NCBI RefSeq assembly: GCF_025515205.1
Contig: NZ_JAOPFX010000001.1
Coordinates: forward strand, 682,001 to 746,000
DNA: 64,000 nt
From: Microbacterium fluvii
Lineage (GTDB): Bacteria; Actinomycetota; Actinomycetes; Actinomycetales; Microbacteriaceae
Reading direction: 5' to 3'
This document shows positions 36,020-44,896 of the stretch, piece by piece. Within the stretch, counting starts at the first letter, position 1. Every line of letters starts with the position of its first letter. The notes beneath the pieces were generated by a model that was not told the origin of the DNA, ran no database searches, and worked only from the letters and a program-made list of their open reading frames with translations. A program made the translations under genes and the position numbers.

Positions 36020-36219
36020 CCGGTTCCGCTAGACTTCTGCGTGGCGGACTCTCTGTCCGAGCCGCAGCTCGCAGAAGCGAGTGCCCGCGGCCGACACCGA
36101 GCTCGCCGCCATCCCGCGTCGACGACGGCGCCTGCGCCGCCCGCGGGAGCATGACGACCCCACCGGCCCGATCGGCCGGTCCTCGCCGGAGCTTTCCGGC
36201 ATTCACGCTCAGGAGGAGC
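36020..36219 (+). promoter_or_regulatory. Long 5' leader of the SNF2-type helicase gene
   Basis: A TAGACT -10 candidate lies near 36031-36036, giving a leader of roughly 180 bases. It contains an ACCGGCC/GGCCGGT stem with a CGATC loop just after an upstream ATG at 36151, which is in frame but lacks a good ribosome site. No riboswitch class was recognised. Confidence 0.35.
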
Positions 36220-38382
36220 ATGCCGACCACGGCACCCGCCGCTCAGAAGACGGCGAACCAGCGGCGCAGAAAGGGCTCGCCCGCCCGCCGCGACGACGAA
36301 GCGCCCGTCATCCCGATCCTCGCCCGCAAGGTGCGCGAGGTCGAGGCGAAGGCCCAGCGCGGCAAGCTCGGGCCCACCAACCGCGTCAAGTTCCAGGTGA
36401 TCGCCTTCCTGGTGCGCGAGGAGCGCGCCAGGGTCAAGGCCGATGCCGACCTCACCGACGCCGCGCGCGCCGAACTGCTCAAGCGCCTCGACGGCGTCGC
36501 GACGATCCTCGCTAAGACGGCCGCGCGCGACACCTCGCTCATCCAGCTGCTCGAGGTCGACCAGGCGACCTCCCCGGTCGCGCAGCGCATGCGCCGGGAT
36601 TGGCTGCTCGAGTCGGGCGCCGAGCTCGCCCCCGACGAGCTGATCATCACCGACGTCGCCCCGAAGATCACGCAGGTCGTTCCGGAGGCGCTCGCCGAGC
36701 GGCAGGTGCTGCCGCCGCAGGTCGAGTCCCGGCGCGAGTCGAACCCGTTCCTCGCCCCCGATCTGTCGCTGCGCGCGCCCGCGCAGACCCCCCGTCGACG
36801 CCTCGACGGCTGGGAGCTCATGGGGCCGCTCTACAAGGCGTTCGAGTCGGGAGCGGGCGGCGGGTCTGCGACCATGCCGCTGCCGGCCGTGCCCGAGTTC
36901 GACCGGCTCTCGCCCAAGGGGCTGGAGGTCATGCCGCACCAGTCCCGCTTCCTCGAGGCGGTGCGCGAGGGTCACCGCAGCTTCCTGCTGGCCGATGAGC
37001 CGGGCCTCGGCAAGACGGCGGAGTCGGTGCTGGCCGCATCCGTCGCCGGCGCCTACCCGCTCCTGGCGGTCGTCCCCAACGTCGTGAAGATGAACTGGGC
37101 GCGCGAGGTCGAGCGCTGGACGCCGCAGCGGCGTGCCACCGTGATCTCGGGCGACGGCGACGACGTCGACGCCTTCGCGGACGTCTTCATCGTCAACTAC
37201 GAGATCCTCGACCGGCACCTGTCGTGGCTGGGCTCCATGGGCCTGAAGGGCATGGTCGTCGACGAGGCGCACTTCATCAAGAACCTCACCTCGCAGCGCT
37301 CGCAGAACGTGCTGGCGCTGGCCGCCCGCATCCGCGAGCAGGTGCGCGACCCGCTGCTGCTGGCGCTCACGGGAACGCCGCTGATCAACGATGTCGAGGA
37401 CTTCGACGCGATCTGGCGGTTCCTCGGCTGGACGACCGGCGAGAAGCCCGGTCCCGCCCTCATGGCCAAGCTCGACGAGACGGGGCTCACCCCCGCAGAC
37501 AAGGCCTTCTATCCGGAGGCACGCGACGCCGTCATCTCGATGGGCATCGTGCGCCGACGCAAGAAGGACGTGGCCACCGACCTGCCGGACAAGCTCATCG
37601 CGGATCTTCCCGTGGAGCTCGACGACGAGTTCGGCCGTTCGATCCGCCAGGCCGAGCGCGAGCTCGGCGAGCGGCTTGCGGCCAAGTACCGCCGCATCAT
37701 CGAGGCCCGAGGCGACCGGGGCCTGGCGCCAGGCGAGATCGACGACGACATCGTGCGGCTGGTCGCCCACGGCGAGCTCGAGGAGTCGAAGGCCGCAGGC
37801 ACGGGCGCCGAGAACGTCTTCACGATGGTGCGCCGCATCGGCCAGGCCAAGGCGGTGCTCGCCGCCGACTATGCCGTGCAGCTGCAGCGGTCGGTCGGCA
37901 AGGTGGTGTTCTTCGCCAAGCACATCGACGTCATGGACACCGCCGAGGCGCACTTCGCCGCGGCGGGACTGCGCACCGTGTCGCTCCGCGGCGATCAGAC
38001 CGCCGCGGCGCGTCAGCAGGCGATCGACGCGTTCAACTCCGACCCCGATGTGGGCATCGCGGTCTGCTCGCTGACCGCCGCCGGCGTCGGTGTCAACATG
38101 CAGGCCTCGTCGAACGTCGTGCTCGCCGAGCTGTCGTGGACGGCCGCCGAGCAGACGCAGGCGATCGACCGTGTGCACCGCATCGGGCAGGACGAACCGG
38201 TGACGGCGTGGCGGATCATCGCCGCGCACACCATCGACACGAAGATCGCCGAGCTGATCGACTCGAAGCAGGGACTGGCCGCCAGGGCCCTCGACGGCGA
38301 TGCCGTCGACCCGACCTCGAGCGACTCGGTGCAGCTGTCGGCGCTCATGCATCTGCTGCGTCGCGCGCTCGGAGCGGAGTAG
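36220..38382 (+). CDS. SNF2/SWI2-family DEAD-like helicase (SMARCAL1-like architecture)
   Basis: The 720-residue ATPase follows a perfect AGGAGGAGC ribosome site. After a basic N-terminus and a helical region of about 220 residues come Walker A LADEPGLGKTAESVLAAS near 255, DEAH-type MVVDEAHFIKN, LALTGTPLIND (motif III), and in the C-terminal half AGVGVNMQASSNVVLAE, TAAEQTQAIDRVHRIGQDEPVTAW (motifs V and VI). It should translocate on or remodel DNA using ATP. No nuclease domain is seen. The partner process is unknown; neighbours are housekeeping genes, so it does not look like a defence island. Confidence 0.9.
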   Translation: MPTTAPAAQKTANQRRRKGSPARRDDEAPVIPILARKVREVEAKAQRGKLGPTNRVKFQVIAFLVREERARVKADADLTDAARAELLKRLDGVATILAKTAARDTSLIQLLEVDQATSPVAQRMRRDWLLESGAELAPDELIITDVAPKITQVVPEALAERQVLPPQVESRRESNPFLAPDLSLRAPAQTPRRRLDGWELMGPLYKAFESGAGGGSATMPLPAVPEFDRLSPKGLEVMPHQSRFLEAVREGHRSFLLADEPGLGKTAESVLAASVAGAYPLLAVVPNVVKMNWAREVERWTPQRRATVISGDGDDVDAFADVFIVNYEILDRHLSWLGSMGLKGMVVDEAHFIKNLTSQRSQNVLALAARIREQVRDPLLLALTGTPLINDVEDFDAIWRFLGWTTGEKPGPALMAKLDETGLTPADKAFYPEARDAVISMGIVRRRKKDVATDLPDKLIADLPVELDDEFGRSIRQAERELGERLAAKYRRIIEARGDRGLAPGEIDDDIVRLVAHGELEESKAAGTGAENVFTMVRRIGQAKAVLAADYAVQLQRSVGKVVFFAKHIDVMDTAEAHFAAAGLRTVSLRGDQTAAARQQAIDAFNSDPDVGIAVCSLTAAGVGVNMQASSNVVLAELSWTAAEQTQAIDRVHRIGQDEPVTAWRIIAAHTIDTKIAELIDSKQGLAARALDGDAVDPTSSDSVQLSALMHLLRRALGAE

Positions 38383-38477
38383 ACACGGTCGAGCGGTCTG
38401 GTCGGGCCGCCTGATCCGGCGATAGTGTCGGAGAAGGCGACGGCGCCCTTCTCATCCCACGACAGCAAGGACCCAGC

Positions 38478-39506
38478 ATGAAGATCGGCATCCTCACCAG
38501 CGGCGGCGACTGCCCCGGGCTGAACGCGGTGATCAGAGGCGTCGTGCTCAAGGGAACGATGACCTACGATCTCGAGTTCGTCGGCATCAGGGACGGCTGG
38601 CGCGGCGTGGTCGACGGCGACTTCTTCCCGCTGACCCGCCACGAGGTCAAGGGGCTGTCGAAGGTCGGCGGCACGATCCTCGGCACGAGTCGCACCAACC
38701 CCTACGAGGGGCCCCGCGGTGGCGCCGAGAACATCGCCAAGACGCTCTACGGCCACCGCATCGACGGCATCATCGCGATCGGCGGCGAAGGCACCCTCGC
38801 GGCAGCCAACCGCCTCTACAACGACGGCATCAACGTGCTCGGCGTCCCCAAGACGATCGACAACGACCTGCGCGCGACCGACTACTCCTTCGGATTCGAT
38901 ACCGCCGTGAACATCGCCACCGAGGCGATGGATCGCCTCCGCACGACGGGCGACTCGCACCAGCGCTGCATGGTCGCCGAGGTCATGGGACGCCACGTCG
39001 GCTGGATCGCCCTGCACGCGGGCATCGCCGCCGGTGCGCACGTCATCTGCATCCCCGAGGTGCCGATGTCGATCGACCAGATCGCCGAGCAGGTCAGCAA
39101 GGCCCGCGACCGCGGCCGTGCTCCGCTCGTGGTGGTGTCGGAGGGCTTCACGTTGCAGGGCATGGACGAGGCCTACAGCGACAAGGGACTCGACGCGTTC
39201 AACCGTCCTCGGCTGGGCGGCATCGGCGAGGTGCTGGCGCCCGAGATCGAGCGGATCACCGGCATGGAGACGCGGGCGACGGTGCTCGGTCACATCCAGC
39301 GCGGCGGTTCGCCGTCGGCCTTCGACCGGGTGCTCGCGACGCGCCTGGGCCTGCACGCCGCCGATGCGGTCGTCGACGGCGCCTGGGGCCAGATGGTCTC
39401 GATGCAGGGCACCGACATTGTGCGGGTGCCCTTCGAAGAGGCTCTGGGCGAGCTGAACACGGTGCCGCAGTACCGCTACGAAGAGGCTGCCGCGCTGTTC
39501 GGCTGA
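38478..39506 (+). CDS. pfkA: 6-phosphofructokinase, ATP-type by key residues
   Basis: The 342-residue enzyme phosphorylates fructose 6-phosphate in glycolysis. It begins MKIGILTSGGDCPGLNAVIRG; IAIGGEGTLAAANRLY and VPKTIDNDLRATDYSFGFDTA hold the active site. The Gly after GGE (position 104 equivalent) fits ATP use, while Lys in PKTIDND is the actinobacterial variant; PPi-dependent relatives carry Asp there. A TAGTGT promoter near 38423 and CAAGGACC before the ATG suggest a short leader. The final codons are included in a tandem duplication. Confidence 0.94.
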   Translation: MKIGILTSGGDCPGLNAVIRGVVLKGTMTYDLEFVGIRDGWRGVVDGDFFPLTRHEVKGLSKVGGTILGTSRTNPYEGPRGGAENIAKTLYGHRIDGIIAIGGEGTLAAANRLYNDGINVLGVPKTIDNDLRATDYSFGFDTAVNIATEAMDRLRTTGDSHQRCMVAEVMGRHVGWIALHAGIAAGAHVICIPEVPMSIDQIAEQVSKARDRGRAPLVVVSEGFTLQGMDEAYSDKGLDAFNRPRLGGIGEVLAPEIERITGMETRATVLGHIQRGGSPSAFDRVLATRLGLHAADAVVDGAWGQMVSMQGTDIVRVPFEEALGELNTVPQYRYEEAAALFG

Positions 39507-39601
39507 GTGTGCTTCGGCGGGCGGTGCCCGTCGGCCCCGCTGTGCCCCGTTCGGCTGAGTGTGCTTCGGCGGGCGGTGCCCGTCGGCCCCGCTGTGCCCC
39601 G
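39497..39601. repeat. 52-bp tandem duplication covering the pfkA stop codon
   Basis: Bases 39497-39548 are repeated exactly at 39549-39600, with one further matching base. The first copy includes the last codons and stop of pfkA (TTCGGCTGA), so the second copy is an untranslated duplicate of the gene's tail. This occupies part of the 345-base gap after pfkA; no gene was found in the gap. Confidence 0.95.
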
Positions 39602-39603
39602 GC

Positions 39604-39842
39604 GGTCGCACTAAAGTGTGACCGCGGGAGGCGGCATCCGCAGGTTGTGAGACTGCGGGACGGATGCGGTCGCAGAACCGGTCGGGTGGGCGCTCAGCAT
39701 CCGCAGATTCTGAGACCGGGCGTCGCATGCGGTCGCAGAATCTGCCGGGTCAGCTTCCCGGGACTCGACGTTTCTGAGACCGGGAGCCATCCGCGGGCGT
39801 CGCACGCGACCAGGGATGCGGCATCCCGGAGTCCCCGAGACC
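39604..39842. repeat. Hairpin repeat array A (four units, 63-64 bp period)
   Basis: Units begin with GGTCGCA near 39604, 39668, 39731 and about 39795 and end with GAGACC or GAGACT about 50 bases later (39653, 39716, 39781, 39842). In each, the 5' arm GGTCGCAGAA is nearly complementary to the 3' arm TTCTGAGACC. The first unit opens with the near-palindrome GGTCGCACTAAAGTGTGACC. The fourth is degenerate. The array ends 10 bases before the stop of the AbiEi/DUF559 gene. Confidence 0.85.
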
Positions 39843-39851
39843 GCGAGGGGT

Positions 39852-40823
39852 CTACGCGCGCCCTGGGCGCCATCCGGCGTCCCAGAGGGCGGCGGTGACC
39901 TTGTCGATCGCCACCTGCGGATCCGGGCGCAGATGGTGACTGAGGATGCGCACGAGCCGCCACCCCTCGGCCCTGATCTCCTCCCATCGATCTGCGTCGC
40001 GGGCGAACTGCTTCTGATCGACCGCGTGCGTGCGCCCATCTGACTCGATCGCCACCCGGTGGCGCGGATACGCCAGATCGATGCGTGCGACGAATCGCCC
40101 GTCGGGCGCGTGCAACGACCAGTTCAGCGCAGGCTCCGGGAGGTCCGCTCGCGCGATGAGCAGCCGCACTCGCGTCTCCTCGGCGGTTTCGGCGCCGACA
40201 CGGATCAGGGCGAGTGCCCGCGCGAGCGGGTGGCCGGGCACATCGCCGGCGAGGGCGAGTTCGGCACGCAGATCGTCGAGGGTCGCCAGCCCGGTGCGCG
40301 GGCACACGAGGTGGTCGCCGGCGCAGATGAGATCGTCGAGGCTCCACGTGCCCGCGACCTGCCGCCACATCCGAGCGGGCTCCTCGATCGGCAGACCACG
40401 TGCGGTCGAGCGCGCCGGATCTCGCTTCGGCAGCCGGTGACCGACGACTCGCGCCCGGCGAGGCTTCGCTGCCGGATGCCTGGTCGACACGTGCAGCTCC
40501 CGCTGGGCGGCCGTGGTGTAGGGCAGGGGAACGCCGGCCAGGGCGAGCCCCGTCTCGTGACTGAAGAACTGGTCGGCGGTGAGCACCAGCCCGATCAGCG
40601 CCGCCCGTTGGAACAGATCGTCGCGGAGCCGTTCCATGCGCTCGGATGCCGTCTCGTTCTCGGCGACCTCGATCGGGGGCTGGCGCACGTGCCGCACGCC
40701 CCGGGTGGGTGCGTCGAGATCGGTGGCACGCAGGCGCGAGTGGCTGACCCCCGCCTCGCGCGCCGAGGCGACGGTGAAGCCGGCGGCGTCGAGTTGAGAA
40801 GGCAGCGGGCGTGCGCGTGTCAT
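39852..40823 (-). CDS. AbiEi-like/DUF559 nuclease-like protein flanked by repeat arrays
   Basis: The 323-residue protein has an N-terminal AbiEi-antitoxin-type helix-turn-helix (LDAAGFTVASAREAGVSHSRLRATDLDAPTRGVRHV), a middle region with FFSHETGLALAGVPLP, and a C-terminal DUF559/Vsr-like PD-(D/E)XK domain: RIDLAYPRHRVAIESDGRTH with candidate catalytic Asp and Glu, then WEEIRAEGWRLVRILSHHL. The ATG follows GGAGAG; an open frame upstream runs through the repeat array and was rejected. No AbiEii toxin partner is adjacent. Such genes are numerous in Microbacteriaceae; function is unknown. Confidence 0.8.
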   Translation of the reverse strand: MTRARPLPSQLDAAGFTVASAREAGVSHSRLRATDLDAPTRGVRHVRQPPIEVAENETASERMERLRDDLFQRAALIGLVLTADQFFSHETGLALAGVPLPYTTAAQRELHVSTRHPAAKPRRARVVGHRLPKRDPARSTARGLPIEEPARMWRQVAGTWSLDDLICAGDHLVCPRTGLATLDDLRAELALAGDVPGHPLARALALIRVGAETAEETRVRLLIARADLPEPALNWSLHAPDGRFVARIDLAYPRHRVAIESDGRTHAVDQKQFARDADRWEEIRAEGWRLVRILSHHLRPDPQVAIDKVTAALWDAGWRPGRA

Positions 40824-40919
40824 CTCTCCATTGAGCGCCACCCGGATCACCCGCGGTCGGACCATCCCCGTGTCGGGGTGAAGTTCGCCCCCGGCGCCCG
40901 CGGGGGAGGAGGCGACGTC

Positions 40920-41189
40920 GGTCGCACTAAAGTGCGACCGACGGTCGGGGAAGGTCGCAGAAGATGCGGCTGGGGGCCGGGCATGGTCGCGGGTTGTGCG
41001 ACAGGATGCGGCGGTCGCAGAAGGTGCGGCTGGGCGGCGCCCAACCAGCGGGTTGTGCGACCGGGGGTGTGGGGTGGTCGCAGAAATTGCGCGGGGGAGC
41101 CGCTGAACCCGCAGGTTGTGCGACCCGGGGGTGCGGGCGGTCGCAGAAGATGCGGCTGGCGCGGCACCCAACCCGCACCTTGTGCGACC
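40920..41189. repeat. Hairpin repeat array B (palindrome plus four units, 60-63 bp period)
   Basis: The perfect palindrome GGTCGCACTAAAGTGCGACC (40920-40939) is followed by four units of 50-51 bases at 40953, 41013-41062, 41076-41125 and 41139-41189. Each starts GGTCGCAGAA and ends TTGTGCGAC(C/A), with GCGG/CCGC-type inner complementarity, so each can fold into a hairpin. Orientation and order match array A on the other side of the gene. The remaining bases of this 444-base gap (41190-41267) hold only GGGCC-rich sequence. Confidence 0.9.
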
Positions 41190-41267
41190 GAACCGGGCCG
41201 GGCCGGGCCGCCGGCCGCAGCAGACCACCCCCAGCGCCCGAGCCTCACCCGGGCGGATGCCGCTGCC

Positions 41268-43376
41268 TCAGCCCTCCGTCAGGCCCAGCACGTCGAGCAT
41301 CCACGCCAGCTCGAACGCCCGCTCGCGCCACGCGTTGTAACGGCCGGAGACGCCGCCGTGCCCGGCGACCATCTCGCACTTCAGCAGCGCGTCGGCGCCC
41401 ACCTCGCGCAGGCGTGCGACCCACTTGGCCGGTTCGACGTAGAGCACGCGGGTGTCATTGAGCGAGGTCACGGCGAGGATGCGGGGGTATTCGACCCCCT
41501 CGCGCACGTTCTCGTAGGGCGAGTACGACTTCATGTAGGCGTACACGGCGGGGCTGTGCAGCGGGTCGCCCCACTCGTCCCACTCGATGACCGTCAGCGG
41601 CAGCGAGGGATCGAGGATCGTGGTCAGCGCATCGACGAAGGGCACGTCGGCGACGATGCCCGCATACAGTTCGGGCGCGATGTTGGCGACGGCGCCCATC
41701 AGCAGGCCGCCGGCCGACCCGCCCTCGGCCACCAGCCGGTCGGCGGTCGTGTAGCCCTCGCCGATGAGGTGGCGGGCGACGTCGTCGAAGTCGGTGAAGG
41801 TGTTGCGCTTGCGCAGCAGCTTGCCGTCTTCGTACCACTGTCGGCCCATCTCGCCACCGCCTCGGACGTGGGCGACGGCGAACACGACGCCGCGATCGAG
41901 CATCGACAGCCGTGCGACCGAGAAACCGGGATCGATCGAGTGCTCGTACGATCCGTAGCCGTACAGGTGCAGCGGGCGGGGCGCTTCGCCTGCCTCGCCG
42001 AAGGAGCGCTTGTAGACCAGCGACACCGGGATGAGCGTGCCGTCGTGCGCGGGTGCCCACACCCGAGCCTGACCGTAGTCGGCGGGGTCGTAGCCGCCCA
42101 GCACGGGCTGCCGCTTGCGCTCGAGCAGGGCACCGGTGGCGACCTCGTAGTCGGCGACGGTGTTCGGGGTGACGAACGAGCCGTAGGCGATGCGGATGAC
42201 GGGGGGAGCCCACTCCGGATTGCCCGCCGTGCCGACCGAATACAGCTCCTCGTCGAACGCGAGCTCGGTGACCGCGCCGGTCGCGTAGTCGAGGAGCCCC
42301 AACTGCTCGAGGCCGCCGCGGCGGTAGCCCAGCACCCCCCAGTCGCGGAACGTCGACAGCCCGAGCAGTCGCCGCCCCGGCTCGTGCGCGATCACGACCG
42401 AGCGCTCGCCGGCCGGGTCGTCGGCCGAGACGCGTGCGAGCTCGAAGTCGAGAGCGTGGTCGTTGTGCAGCACGAACAGCACGTCGTCGCCGTCGATCAC
42501 GGCGTGCGACGAGGAGTATTCGACGCCCTCCCGGCGCGGCCACACGAGGCGCGGCTGGGAGCGCAGGTCGGCGGCATCCACGATCCACTCCTCCGAGGTG
42601 ATCGATGAGCCGAGGCCGATCATGAGGTAGCGGTCGCTGCGGGTGAAATCGGCGCCGACCCAGTACTTCTCGTCGGGCTCGTGGAAGAGCTTCGCGTCGT
42701 CGCCGACGGGGGTGCCCAACTCGTGCAGCCACACGGTGTCGGGGCGCCAGGCGTCGTCCATCGTGGTGTAGACGATGAACCGGCCGTCGGGCGAGAAGGT
42801 CGCCCCGGCGAAGGTCCCGGGGATCTCGTCGGGCAGCTGCTCGCCGGTGCTCAGGTCGCGCACGCGCACCGTGTAGCGCTCGTCGCCGGCGACGTCGATG
42901 CCGTAGAGCATGCGGGCGCCGTCGGCGGTGACCTCGAAGCTGCCCAGAGAGAAGAAGTCGTTCCCCTCCGCCTCGACGTTGCCGTCGAGCAGCACCTGCT
43001 CGCCCGGCACCTCGACCTCGGGGGAGAGCTGCGGCGGGGTCCAGTCGTCGACCGAGGCCAGCGGCGCGCGGCACTGGATGCCGTACTGCTGGCCCTCGAC
43101 GGTGCGTCCGTAGTACCACCAGTCGCCCCGGCGCACCGGCACCGACAGATCGGTCTCGAGGGTCCGCGACTTGATCTCGTCGAAGATGCGGGTCCGCAGC
43201 GGCTCGAGATGGGCGGTGCGGGCCTCGGTGTAGGCGTTCTCGGTCTCCAGATGCGCGATCACGGCGGGGTCGTCCTTGGCGCGCAGCCACTCGTAGCGGT
43301 CTTCGACGCTGTCGCCGTGGTGGGTCCGAACGACGGGGCGGGAATCGGCGACGGGGGCGGGGATGCGGGTGGTCAC
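41268..43376 (-). CDS. ptrB: Oligopeptidase B (S9A serine peptidase)
   Basis: The 702-residue prolyl-oligopeptidase-type enzyme cuts peptides after basic residues. An N-terminal beta-propeller (about residues 75-410) precedes the alpha/beta-hydrolase domain with nucleophile GGSAGG near 535, the Asp in the TSLNDTRVLYVEPAKW region and the His in AGHGGVSGRY. The signature HLYGYGSYEHSIDPGFS marks the family. It has no signal peptide. TAGCGT (43383-43388, minus) is six bases before the GTG. Confidence 0.94.
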   Translation of the reverse strand: MTTRIPAPVADSRPVVRTHHGDSVEDRYEWLRAKDDPAVIAHLETENAYTEARTAHLEPLRTRIFDEIKSRTLETDLSVPVRRGDWWYYGRTVEGQQYGIQCRAPLASVDDWTPPQLSPEVEVPGEQVLLDGNVEAEGNDFFSLGSFEVTADGARMLYGIDVAGDERYTVRVRDLSTGEQLPDEIPGTFAGATFSPDGRFIVYTTMDDAWRPDTVWLHELGTPVGDDAKLFHEPDEKYWVGADFTRSDRYLMIGLGSSITSEEWIVDAADLRSQPRLVWPRREGVEYSSSHAVIDGDDVLFVLHNDHALDFELARVSADDPAGERSVVIAHEPGRRLLGLSTFRDWGVLGYRRGGLEQLGLLDYATGAVTELAFDEELYSVGTAGNPEWAPPVIRIAYGSFVTPNTVADYEVATGALLERKRQPVLGGYDPADYGQARVWAPAHDGTLIPVSLVYKRSFGEAGEAPRPLHLYGYGSYEHSIDPGFSVARLSMLDRGVVFAVAHVRGGGEMGRQWYEDGKLLRKRNTFTDFDDVARHLIGEGYTTADRLVAEGGSAGGLLMGAVANIAPELYAGIVADVPFVDALTTILDPSLPLTVIEWDEWGDPLHSPAVYAYMKSYSPYENVREGVEYPRILAVTSLNDTRVLYVEPAKWVARLREVGADALLKCEMVAGHGGVSGRYNAWRERAFELAWMLDVLGLTEG

Positions 43377-43426
43377 CGTTCCACGCTAGCCCTCCCACCT
43401 TGTGAGTCTGCTATCGCGTGCCCGCT

Positions 43427-43456
43427 CGAGTTGACCAGGAGGGTGCCCGATGTAAG
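43427..43456 (+). promoter_or_regulatory. Candidate promoter of the phosphate transporter gene
   Basis: TTGACC (near 43425-43430) and TAAGGA about 16 bases later resemble -35 and -10 elements. The transcript would have a leader of about 100 bases that includes the PHO-box-like repeat. Confidence 0.4.
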
Positions 43457-43477
43457 GATTCTTTCCGGGCGGTTTCC

Positions 43478-43499
43478 CGCCACTGAACTCCCGGTGAAC
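43478..43499 (-). promoter_or_regulatory. PHO-box-like direct repeat upstream of the PiT gene
   Basis: On the minus strand GTTCACCGGGA and GTTCAGTGGCG are adjacent 11-bp units matching the PhoP unit consensus of streptomycetes. The site lies 63 bp before the PiT transporter start and about 100 bp from the divergent ptrB start. Confidence 0.5.
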
Positions 43500-43561
43500 T
43501 GTTCGTTCGTCACGCCGATCACGTCGGCACCACCTTCCCCTCTTCTCATGGAAAGCGAACA

Positions 43562-44896
43562 GTGGATTCCGCAATCCTCATCGTCCTGCTGATCGTCGGC
43601 CTGGCGCTGTTCTTCGACTTCACCAACGGCTTCCACGACACGGCGAACGCCATGGCGACGCCGATCGCGACCGGGGCCCTCAAGCCCAAGGTCGCGGTGC
43701 TGCTGGCGGCGTGCCTCAACCTCGTCGGAGCCTTCCTGTCGACCGAGGTGTCGAAGACGATCTCGCACGGCATCATCCGCGAAGACCAGTTGAGTTCGCA
43801 GACCCTGCTGCCGATCATCTTCGCGGGCCTCATCGGCGCCATCACCTGGAACATGCTGACGTGGCTGCTGGGCCTGCCCTCCAGCTCGTCGCACGCGCTG
43901 TTCGGCGGCCTCATCGGCGCGACCCTCGTCGGGGCCAGCGCCGCGGCGATCGACTTCGGCCAGGTGCTCAGCAAGGTCGTGCTGCCCGCGCTCATCGCGC
44001 CCTTCACGGCGGGTGTCATCGCGTTCGTGGCCACCAAGCTGGCCTACGCCATGACGCGTCGCTACGACAGCAAGCCCGACGGGCGCGACGGCTTCCGCTA
44101 CGGCCAGATCTTCACCTCGTCGCTCGTGGCGCTCGCGCACGGCACCAACGACGCGCAGAAGACGATGGGCGTGATCACCCTCGCCCTCATCGTCGCCGGC
44201 TTCCAGGACGTCGATCACGCCGACCCCCAGCTGTGGGTCATCCTCGCCTGCGCCATCACGATCGCCCTCGGCACCTACATGGGCGGCTGGCGCATCATCC
44301 GCACGCTCGGCAAGGGGCTCACCGACGTCAAGCCCGCGCAGGGCTTCTCCGCCGAGAGCTCGACCGCGGCCACGATCCTCGCCTCGAGCGCGTTCGGCTT
44401 CGCGCTGTCGACGACCCAGGTGGCGTCCGGCTCGGTCATCGGCTCGGGGCTCGGGCGTCGAGGCTCGAAGGTGCGCTGGAACACGGTGGGCCGCATCGCC
44501 ATCGGCTGGCTGCTCACCCTGCCCGCCGCGGGCGCGGTCGGTGCGCTCGGCGCGCTGATGGTCGTCTGGCTCGGCTGGGTCGGCATCGTGATCGACGCCG
44601 TGCTGGCGGTGCTGATCATCGCGGGCCTGTTCCTGCGGTCGCGGCAGAACTCGGTGCACGCCGGAAACGCGATGAGCGAGGTCGCCGACTCCGGCCACGC
44701 CGTCAAGGTCAAGCGCAATCCGCCGCCCACCCGTCGCCAGCGTGCGATCCTGCGCGAGGAGGCGCGTCGGCGCGCCGAAGAGGAGGCGCGCCTGAAGGCC
44801 GAGAAGAAGGCCAAGGCGAAGGCGGAGGCCCGCAAGGCCAACGATGAGCGCCGCGCCGCCGAGAAGAAGGCCGCCGGAAAGAAGGCGAACCGATGA
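43562..44896 (+). CDS. pit: PiT-family inorganic phosphate transporter
   Basis: The 444-residue permease has about ten helices and both PiT signature repeats: FDFTNGFHDTANAMATPI near residue 20 and VALAHGTNDAQKTMGVITL near 195, with GLPSSSSHALFGGLIGA after the first. PiT proteins import metal-phosphate with protons. The C-terminus is a cytoplasmic tail of about 70 residues rich in Lys, Ala, Glu and Arg that is likely helical. The GTG follows GGAAAGCG. The stop overlaps the next gene by four bases. Confidence 0.95.
   Translation: MDSAILIVLLIVGLALFFDFTNGFHDTANAMATPIATGALKPKVAVLLAACLNLVGAFLSTEVSKTISHGIIREDQLSSQTLLPIIFAGLIGAITWNMLTWLLGLPSSSSHALFGGLIGATLVGASAAAIDFGQVLSKVVLPALIAPFTAGVIAFVATKLAYAMTRRYDSKPDGRDGFRYGQIFTSSLVALAHGTNDAQKTMGVITLALIVAGFQDVDHADPQLWVILACAITIALGTYMGGWRIIRTLGKGLTDVKPAQGFSAESSTAATILASSAFGFALSTTQVASGSVIGSGLGRRGSKVRWNTVGRIAIGWLLTLPAAGAVGALGALMVVWLGWVGIVIDAVLAVLIIAGLFLRSRQNSVHAGNAMSEVADSGHAVKVKRNPPPTRRQRAILREEARRRAEEEARLKAEKKAKAKAEARKANDERRAAEKKAAGKKANR

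Noticed and set aside
35053..38352. 1099-codon minus-strand frame opposite coaBC and the helicase
   Set aside because: Both plus-strand genes have complete conserved motifs; the minus frame has none and spans two genes.
39507..39898. Small coding gene in the repeat region after pfkA
   Set aside because: Open frames there follow the tandem duplication and hairpin units and have no ribosome site.
40920..41189. CRISPR array
   Set aside because: Units are about 50 bases, imperfect, themselves palindromic, with only 10-13 bases between, and no cas genes are near.
40824..41228. N-terminal extension of the AbiEi/DUF559 protein through the repeat array
   Set aside because: The frame stays open only because the period is a multiple of three; the peptide is low-complexity, and ATG 40823 has a good ribosome site.
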